A stretch of 11,581 nt of DNA from positions 1-11,581 of the forward strand of contig CANHON010000122.1 of assembly GCA_947462115.1 (NCBI GenBank). The letters are read 5' to 3'. The stretch comes from Deltaproteobacteria bacterium. Lineage in GTDB: Bacteria > Myxococcota_A > UBA796 > UBA2385. How positions within the stretch are numbered: the stretch's first letter is position 1; every line of letters starts with the position of its first letter. This document shows positions 6,718 through 11,581 of the stretch, in pieces. Both the position numbers and the translations under genes were made by a program. Below the pieces are notes generated by a model, which worked only from the letters and a program-made list of their open reading frames with translations, searched no databases and had not been told where the DNA came from.

Positions 6718-7211
6718 TGCGCGGCCTGCTGCTGATCTTCGGCTTGCTGGCCTGCGGCAAGGCCGGGCACCGCGGCGGGCCCGACATCGCGCCCGATCCG
6801 GCGCTGCAGCACGTCGGCGCCTGGTTCGGCAGCGGCCCCGGCTTCCCGGGCGAGCGCCTCTGCCTCATCTTCTGCCCGAGCGGCCTGCTGTTCGCCGCCG
6901 AGGTGCCCTGCGATGAGGTCGAGGCGCCGGGCTTCCGCGCGCCCTTCTCGGTCGAGCGCAGCGGCGAGGCGGTGGTGGCCCGCAAGATGTTCGCCCCGAG
7001 CCAGCCGCCCCTGAGCTTCACCTTCGCGGTGCAGCCCGATGGCAGCGCGCTCGCCGCCATCTCGGCCCAGCAGAACCTGCCCTTCGACAAGGTGGCCGAC
7101 CTGTCGCCGCTGTGCATGGGCGCGCCCGAGGCCCCGGCCGCGCTCCCTGCCTCCGCCCCGGCCCCGGCCCCGGCCGACCCAGCTCCGCCAGGATCGCCTG
7201 CTGGAGGCTAA
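6717..7211 (+). CDS. Short lipoprotein with Pro/Ala-rich C-terminus
   Basis: The ATG shares its A with the TGA of the preceding gene (TGATG), a typical translational-coupling arrangement. The 164-residue product begins with a very short signal peptide, MRGLLLIFGLLAC, whose lipobox LLAC gives lipid Cys13 followed by GKAG. A compact domain of about 95 residues follows (from HVGAWFGSGPGFPGERLCLIFC to the LSPLC segment) with four cysteines, possibly forming disulfides in the periplasm, and alternating hydrophobic strands that suggest a small beta-barrel. The last 30 or so residues are low-complexity Ala/Pro (APAPAPADPAPPGSPAGG), encoded partly by repeated GCCCCG. That tail may be a flexible linker. 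The stop overlaps that of the convergent lectin gene. Envelope localisation is well supported; function is unknown. Confidence 0.8.
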   Translation: MRGLLLIFGLLACGKAGHRGGPDIAPDPALQHVGAWFGSGPGFPGERLCLIFCPSGLLFAAEVPCDEVEAPGFRAPFSVERSGEAVVARKMFAPSQPPLSFTFAVQPDGSALAAISAQQNLPFDKVADLSPLCMGAPEAPAALPASAPAPAPADPAPPGSPAGG

Positions 7212-10039
7212 TCACAGGCTGTGCCGCGCACCTCGAGGCTGTCGATGAGGTGGTTCTGGGTGGCGCCGCCGGTGGCCGCGGTGAAGCCCACGTAGGCCGG
7301 GAAGGCGGAGAGCTCCGGCACGATCTGGTCGATATACACCGTGCCGTCGATGGTGACGGTGAGCATGTCGCCGTTGGCCCGCACCCGCATGGTGTGCCAG
7401 CGGCCGTCCTCCATGTCCGGGAGGGCCCGCCACAGGATCGGCTGTCGGACGTCGCCGTCGATGTGCACCGAGATGTGATCTTCGATGGTCGGGTCCCAGC
7501 CGTTGAACCAGTTGTCGACCTCGACGCTCCAGCCCGGGAGCGTCATGTAGCCGAGGCCGCCGCCATAGATGCCCACGAAGCTGGTCATCCGCGAGAAGTC
7601 GAGCGCGGTGACCGAGATGCCGTCGGCCCCGGTGCCGCCGCTCATGTAGAAGCTGAACGAGATGTCGATGTCGCCGGCGTCCACGGTGTTGACGGTCTGG
7701 AAGGCCGTGCCGCCCTGGCTGTTGCGCGCCGCGGTCAGCTCGATCCAGCGGTTGGCGGCGTCCCAGCGCGCCGAGCCGTTGAGGTTCCAGGTGGTGAGAT
7801 CGAGGTTCTCGGCGGTGAAGCCGGCGTCTTGGCACATGCCGAGCTCGACCGTGTCGGTCTGGCCGCACTGGTCGGTCACGACCGCGCGCAGGGTGTGGTC
7901 GCCGGCGGTCTGGCTGGCGCCCGACCAGGTGGCGGTGGCGAGGCCGAGGCCGTCCGGGGCTCCCTCGAAAATAACGCCATCGACGCTGCTCTCGACCGTG
8001 ATCTCCAGCTCGCGCGGGTCTTGCTCGGGGTCGCTGACGTCGAGGTTGAGGCGGGCGGTGCCGCCGGCGCGCACGATCTCGCCCTCGCTGAGGCCGCTCC
8101 AGCTGATCTCCGGCGGCAAGTCCAGGGTGGCGGCCAGGGGCACGCGCACGAGGCGGGCGCCGGGGGCGTCGGTCTCGATGCTCAGGGTGCCGGTGCCGGG
8201 CGTGGCGCTCACCGGGAGGCTGCGGGTCTCGCCCGGGGCGATCACCCACGGCAGGCCGGCCGGCGCGATCGAGAAGGCCGTCCCGCTCACCGACAGGCTG
8301 CTCACCGTCATCGGGATGTTGCCGGCGTTGCTCAGCCGGAGCTCGGCGGTCTCGGCGCCGCAGATGGGGCCCAGATCGAGGGTCGGGCTCGACAGCACGA
8401 GCTCGCTGGCGCATGCGATGCGCTCCACCTCCAGCACCCGGGGCTCCTCGCTCGCCACACCCTCGGCGTCCCGAACCCAGGCGTAGAGGGTCTTTTGGCC
8501 CTCGCCGCTGCTGAGGCGCGCGGTGGGCGTCTCGGAGAAGGGCGCCCAGTAGGCGCAGCCCTCGGGGCTCTCGGTGATGCACATGCGCGTGATCTCGGCG
8601 TCGCCGGTGGCCCGCAGCTCCAGCGCGGCGTCGGCGTCGCAGAAGGTCTCGGCCCCGCCCGCGCCCCGCAGGCGCGTGATGCTCGGCGGCACCACCGCGC
8701 CCCGCACCGTGGCCCGCACCGGCTCGCCGCTGCTCACGTTGCCGGCGGCGTCGATGGCGCAGACCCGAAAGCCGTAGCGCATGGGCGGCAGATCGGGCAC
8801 CAGCAGCTGGTTCATCATGCCGCGGCCCACCTCGACCCCGCTGGCGCAGTCGTCGGGCGCCACGTCTTCGCCGCGCACCACGACGTAGCTGACGACGCCG
8901 GCGAGGGCGTCCTCAAAACCGCTCCAGCCGAGCTGTACGCTGTTCTGTTGCACTTCAGCCTGCACCGCGCCGTTCTCGGGGTCGATCCGGTCGAAGGTGG
9001 TGCTGTCGGCGGCCACGGCGCTGGTGTTGCCGTGGGGGTCGCGGAACCAGGCGCGCAGGGTCTTGGGGCCGGCGCCGCCGGAGAGCTCAAAGCTCATCTC
9101 GGGGGCGTAGTCGCGCCAGGGGCTGCAGCCCTCCGCGGCGGTGGCGCTCTCGGACAGGCAGACCTGGGTCACGCCCGAAGCGTCGTCTACCACGCTGCTC
9201 AGGGTGATCTCCCGGTCGCGCACAAAGGCCGCGTCGGCGTTGATCACGAAGCGGCGCACCACCGGGGCGTCCGGGTCGCCGGTGGGCTGGACCCGCAGGG
9301 GGCGGCCCTGGCTCCAGTTGCCGGCGAGGTCGCGGGCGCAGACCCGCAGCGACAGCCGCTCCAGCGCGGAGAAGCCCGTCACCGAGAAGGACGTGGCGGT
9401 GCCCTCATACAAGAAGGCCTCGGCGTTCTGGCAGCGGGGCACGATCTCGCCGGCCTGGCCCACCACCCGGTAGGCCGCGAGGCCCGAGGGCGCGTCGGTG
9501 AAGCCCGACCAGCGCAGATCGGCCCCGCCCGCGGTGGGCACGGCCACCACCTCGCCGATCACCGGCGGCAGCAGGTCGAGGCGAACGCCCGCGCGCATCA
9601 GCTCGGAGGTCTGGCCCGACGCGGTGCGCAGCCAGCCCCGCACGAACTGCAGGCCGGCGGTGCGGCCCAGCGTCACCTCGACGCGGTCGGTGATCGGCTG
9701 CCAGCGGCTGCAGGTGGGGGTGGTGCCCACGCAGAGCTCTTTGGCGGCCGCGCCCGCCGTCTGGGTGACGTGAACGGTGACCCGCTGCGTGTTCACCCAG
9801 GCCCCGTCCGGCTCGATCCGCAGCGTGCCCTCCGGGGCGCCCGTGCGGCTTCGGCCACCCTCGGCCTCTGCTTCGGCCCCCGCTGCCTCCAGCGCCCCGC
9901 CGCCGGTGTCGTCCAGCAGGGCCTCCTCGGGCGCGCCCGCGCAGGCCGCCACCACGCCGAGGCCCAGCACGGCCAGGAGGGGCGGGGGCGTCTGGGTGGA
10001 GGTCTGCGTCGAGGTGAATGGGCGATCGAGGCGGGGCAT
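7208..10039 (-). CDS. Modular surface lipoprotein with C-terminal L-type-lectin-like domain
   Basis: The 943-residue product starts at an ATG with GGAG six bases upstream. Hydrophobic residues 21-32 and the lipobox VAAC give lipid Cys33, followed by an acidic tether containing LLDDTGGG. Domains: three copies of an Ig-like module with a C...C..W signature (C103/C110/W113; C294/C305/W308; C487/C495/W498), alternating with two fibronectin-III-like modules (about 158-258 and 353-450; W177 and W372, ending in VCARDLAGN or VCAIDAAGN). Next come a HYDIN/choice-of-anchor-D-like domain (545-640) and an Ig- or cadherin-like domain (641-736). The C-terminus (737-943) fits the L-type lectin fold: GTAF, SFSFYM, GADGISV, SVEVDNWFNGWDP, DHISVHI, GRWHTMRV and AYVGFTAATGG. 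E840, D842, N846, D849 and H855 sit where legume lectins bind metal. A surface role in carbohydrate binding or adhesion is inferred. No peptidase or hydrolase motif is seen. Confidence 0.9.
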   Translation of the reverse strand: MPRLDRPFTSTQTSTQTPPPLLAVLGLGVVAACAGAPEEALLDDTGGGALEAAGAEAEAEGGRSRTGAPEGTLRIEPDGAWVNTQRVTVHVTQTAGAAAKELCVGTTPTCSRWQPITDRVEVTLGRTAGLQFVRGWLRTASGQTSELMRAGVRLDLLPPVIGEVVAVPTAGGADLRWSGFTDAPSGLAAYRVVGQAGEIVPRCQNAEAFLYEGTATSFSVTGFSALERLSLRVCARDLAGNWSQGRPLRVQPTGDPDAPVVRRFVINADAAFVRDREITLSSVVDDASGVTQVCLSESATAAEGCSPWRDYAPEMSFELSGGAGPKTLRAWFRDPHGNTSAVAADSTTFDRIDPENGAVQAEVQQNSVQLGWSGFEDALAGVVSYVVVRGEDVAPDDCASGVEVGRGMMNQLLVPDLPPMRYGFRVCAIDAAGNVSSGEPVRATVRGAVVPPSITRLRGAGGAETFCDADAALELRATGDAEITRMCITESPEGCAYWAPFSETPTARLSSGEGQKTLYAWVRDAEGVASEEPRVLEVERIACASELVLSSPTLDLGPICGAETAELRLSNAGNIPMTVSSLSVSGTAFSIAPAGLPWVIAPGETRSLPVSATPGTGTLSIETDAPGARLVRVPLAATLDLPPEISWSGLSEGEIVRAGGTARLNLDVSDPEQDPRELEITVESSVDGVIFEGAPDGLGLATATWSGASQTAGDHTLRAVVTDQCGQTDTVELGMCQDAGFTAENLDLTTWNLNGSARWDAANRWIELTAARNSQGGTAFQTVNTVDAGDIDISFSFYMSGGTGADGISVTALDFSRMTSFVGIYGGGLGYMTLPGWSVEVDNWFNGWDPTIEDHISVHIDGDVRQPILWRALPDMEDGRWHTMRVRANGDMLTVTIDGTVYIDQIVPELSAFPAYVGFTAATGGATQNHLIDSLEVRGTACD
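8417..9841 (-). repeat. About 192-residue (about 576-bp) two-domain duplication in the lectin lipoprotein
   Basis: The unit [Ig-like C...C..W module + fibronectin-III-like module] occurs at residues about 67-258 (9266-9841) and 259-450 (8690-9265), and its first half again at 451-541 (8417-8689). Matched cysteines recur every 191-193 residues (C103, C294, C487), as do W113, W308 and W498. Shared wording includes V/M-C-L/I-S/T-E, K-T-L-x-A-W-x-R-D and WSGF. The copies are diverged at residue level, so the duplication is old. Confidence 0.8.
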
Positions 10040-10181
10040 GGGGTCTCCGGGTCAGGCTGTCCTGCGCGGAGACGGATCGGGACAAGGCCGGCAAAAGGGC
10101 CGAGAATGACGCGCCGTTGTGCGTAGACATCCGTATTCCCCCGACGGGTTAGGGGGCGGCTCCCCGGGCACGGAGTCCCCC
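10040..10181. promoter_or_regulatory. Divergent promoter region between the lectin lipoprotein and amidase genes
   Basis: These 142 bases separate two divergent starts, each with its own GGAG ribosome site (GGAG six bases before 10039 on the - strand; GGAG at 10172-10175 for the + strand). They must hold promoters for at least one direction. The least GC-rich part is about 10090-10140. I see no sigma-70 pair, sigma-54 site or clear operator that I would defend, so only the location is claimed. Confidence 0.4.
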
Positions 10182-11581
10182 ATGATCAGCGGCGTGAACG
10201 AGGCCATCGACATCAATTCGGGCGAGGACGGCAGCCGAGACCCCGAAGAGGCCATGCCCCGCACGCCCGAAGAATTCCGGGGCCCGATGCAGCTCCCGGC
10301 CGTCGAGCTGGCCGCCCGCCTCCGCAGCGGCGAGCTCCGGGCGCCCGAGCTGCTCGAGGCCTACATCGACCGCACCAAGTCCCTGCACGGCGCCCTGAAC
10401 GCCCTGGTGGAGGACCGCTTCGACGATGCCCGCCTCGACGCCCAGGCCGCCCAGGCCCGCATCGACGGGGCCCGCCGCGGCGAGGTCTTGCCGCCCCTGC
10501 TCGGCGTCCCGGTGACGATCAAGGAATTTGTCGGCGTGGCGGGCCTCTCCCACACCGGCGGCCTGTGGGTGCACCGCGATCGCAAAGCCGAGGCCGACGG
10601 CACGGTCACCGCCCGCATGCGCGCCGCCGGCGCCGTGATCATGGGCGTGAGCAACGTGCCCGAGGGCGGCCTGTGGATGGAGACCTACAACAAGATCTAC
10701 GGCCGCACCAACAACCCCTGGGCCTTGGGCCGCAGCCCCGGCGGGAGCAGCGGCGGGGAGGGCGCTCTGGTCGCCTCGGGCTGCTCGCCGCTCGGCATCG
10801 GCAGCGACGTGGGCGGCTCGATCCGCATCCCCGCGGCCTTCTGCGGGACCTTCGGCCACAAGCCCTCGGGTCGCCTCGTGCCCAGCACCGGCCACAACCC
10901 GCCGGCCTTGGGGAAGATGGCGCCCTTCTTGTCGGTGGGGCCGCTGGGGCGGTCGGTGGCCGACCTCGATCTGGCGCTGCGGGTGATCGCTGGCCCCGAT
11001 GGCATCGACGCCTCGGCGGTGCTCCACTACACCGGGGGCTACCAAAACATCGACCTGCGCGGCATGCGCGTGCTTCCGGTGCCCGACAACGGCTTCACCG
11101 CCATCCGCCCAGAGCAGCGGGCCGCCGTGGCCGACGCCGCCGCCGCCTTGGTGGAGCGGGGCGCTGTTTTGGTCGAGGCCGAGCTGCCCCGCCTCAAAAA
11201 GTCGCTGCTCATCTGGAGCGCCATGCTCAACGAGGCGGCCACCGAGCGCTACGACGTCGTGCTGGGCGGCGGTCAGCGCATCTCGCTCTACGCCGAGCTG
11301 CTCAAGCTCCCCTTCGGCCTGTCCAACCACACCTTCGCCGGCCTCGCGCTCACGGCCTTCGACGTCTGGGGCAGCATGCTCCCGATGGACTTTGCCGGTC
11401 TGCTCCGCGAAGGGCTGGCCTTACAGGCCGAGATCGACGAGCTGCTCGGGCCGAAGGGCGTGATGATCCACCCGCCCTACAGCCGGCCCGCGCCCCTGCA
11501 CCGCGACTCCTGGCGCACCCCCTTCGACGCCGGCTGCACCGCCATTTTCAACGTGCTGGAGAGCCCGGTGACGGTGGTGCC
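10182..11581 (+). CDS. Amidase-signature hydrolase, fatty-acid-amide-hydrolase-like (3' partial)
   Basis: Amidase-signature enzymes hydrolyse carboxamides through a Ser-cisSer-Lys triad. The frame is open from the ATG at 10182 (GGAG with six-base spacing) to the right edge: 466 codons, probably missing the last few dozen. The triad is visible: K114 in VTIKEF, S189 in GRSPGGSSGGEGA, and nucleophile S213 in GSDVGGSIRIPAAFCG. The spacings of 75 and 24 residues equal those of mammalian FAAH (K142, S217, S241). The wording around S213, then FGHKPSG, is closer to FAAH/FAAH2-type members than to GatA, and no gatB or gatC is nearby. The first 35 or so residues are acidic and unconserved; there is no signal peptide or obvious membrane anchor. 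An alternative ATG at 10254 also precedes the conserved domain. The substrate cannot be told: a fatty amide, N-acyl amino compound or other amide is possible. Confidence 0.95.
   Translation, partial: MISGVNEAIDINSGEDGSRDPEEAMPRTPEEFRGPMQLPAVELAARLRSGELRAPELLEAYIDRTKSLHGALNALVEDRFDDARLDAQAAQARIDGARRGEVLPPLLGVPVTIKEFVGVAGLSHTGGLWVHRDRKAEADGTVTARMRAAGAVIMGVSNVPEGGLWMETYNKIYGRTNNPWALGRSPGGSSGGEGALVASGCSPLGIGSDVGGSIRIPAAFCGTFGHKPSGRLVPSTGHNPPALGKMAPFLSVGPLGRSVADLDLALRVIAGPDGIDASAVLHYTGGYQNIDLRGMRVLPVPDNGFTAIRPEQRAAVADAAAALVERGAVLVEAELPRLKKSLLIWSAMLNEAATERYDVVLGGGQRISLYAELLKLPFGLSNHTFAGLALTAFDVWGSMLPMDFAGLLREGLALQAEIDELLGPKGVMIHPPYSRPAPLHRDSWRTPFDAGCTAIFNVLESPVTVV

Noticed and set aside
7112..10126. 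1004-codon open frame on the + strand
   Set aside because: It is antisense to the lectin lipoprotein, whose domains are clear. The product is His/Gly/Ala/Arg-rich without recognisable structure, and its start lies inside another gene.
10149..11330. 393-codon open frame on the - strand
   Set aside because: Antisense to the amidase, whose catalytic residues are clear.
1..11581. CRISPR array, insertion sequence, attachment site, tRNA or defence island
   Set aside because: I found no spaced identical repeats, transposase, integrase, tRNA-like cloverleaf or known defence domain; the repeats present are in-frame coding repeats.

Overview
The window is very GC-rich DNA (C or G at almost every third codon position). 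Nearly every gene has a GGAG/GAGG ribosome site 4-9 bases before its start. Large disordered TPR proteins, several short lipoproteins (two with a DDTGG tether after the lipid cysteine), and a modular lectin lipoprotein point to a Gram-negative bacterium of the Myxococcota or a related former-Deltaproteobacteria lineage. That assignment is an inference from style, since no rRNA or other phylogenetic marker is present.

Layout, left to right: (1) the 3' part of a giant acidic, low-complexity protein ending in four TPRs (1-3147, + strand, running off the left edge), followed by two hairpins; (2) a 72-residue helical protein (3352-3570, +) and a putative lipoprotein (3624-4136, +); (3) thyX, the flavin-dependent thymidylate synthase (4172-5176, - strand), convergent with the lipoprotein; (4) divergent from thyX, a probable three-gene run: an 85-residue Cys-motif DUF5522-type protein (5260-5517), a TPR protein with an unassigned C-terminal domain (5554-6717), and a lipoprotein that overlaps it by one base (6717-7211); (5) on the - strand, a 943-residue modular lipoprotein ending in an L-type-lectin-like domain (7208-10039), whose stop codon overlaps that of the preceding lipoprotein; (6) divergent from it, a fatty-acid-amide-hydrolase-like amidase (10182 to the right edge, +).

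The two firm enzyme calls are ThyX (dTMP synthesis) and the amidase (hydrolysis of an amide of unknown identity). The lectin lipoprotein probably acts at the cell surface in carbohydrate binding. The rest are scaffold-type or envelope proteins of unknown function. Most of the window reads as ordinary chromosomal sequence of a large genome: I see no mobile element, tRNA, rRNA, CRISPR array or recognisable defence system. The most unusual items are the repeat-built acidic protein at the left edge and the duplicated two-domain architecture of the lectin lipoprotein.
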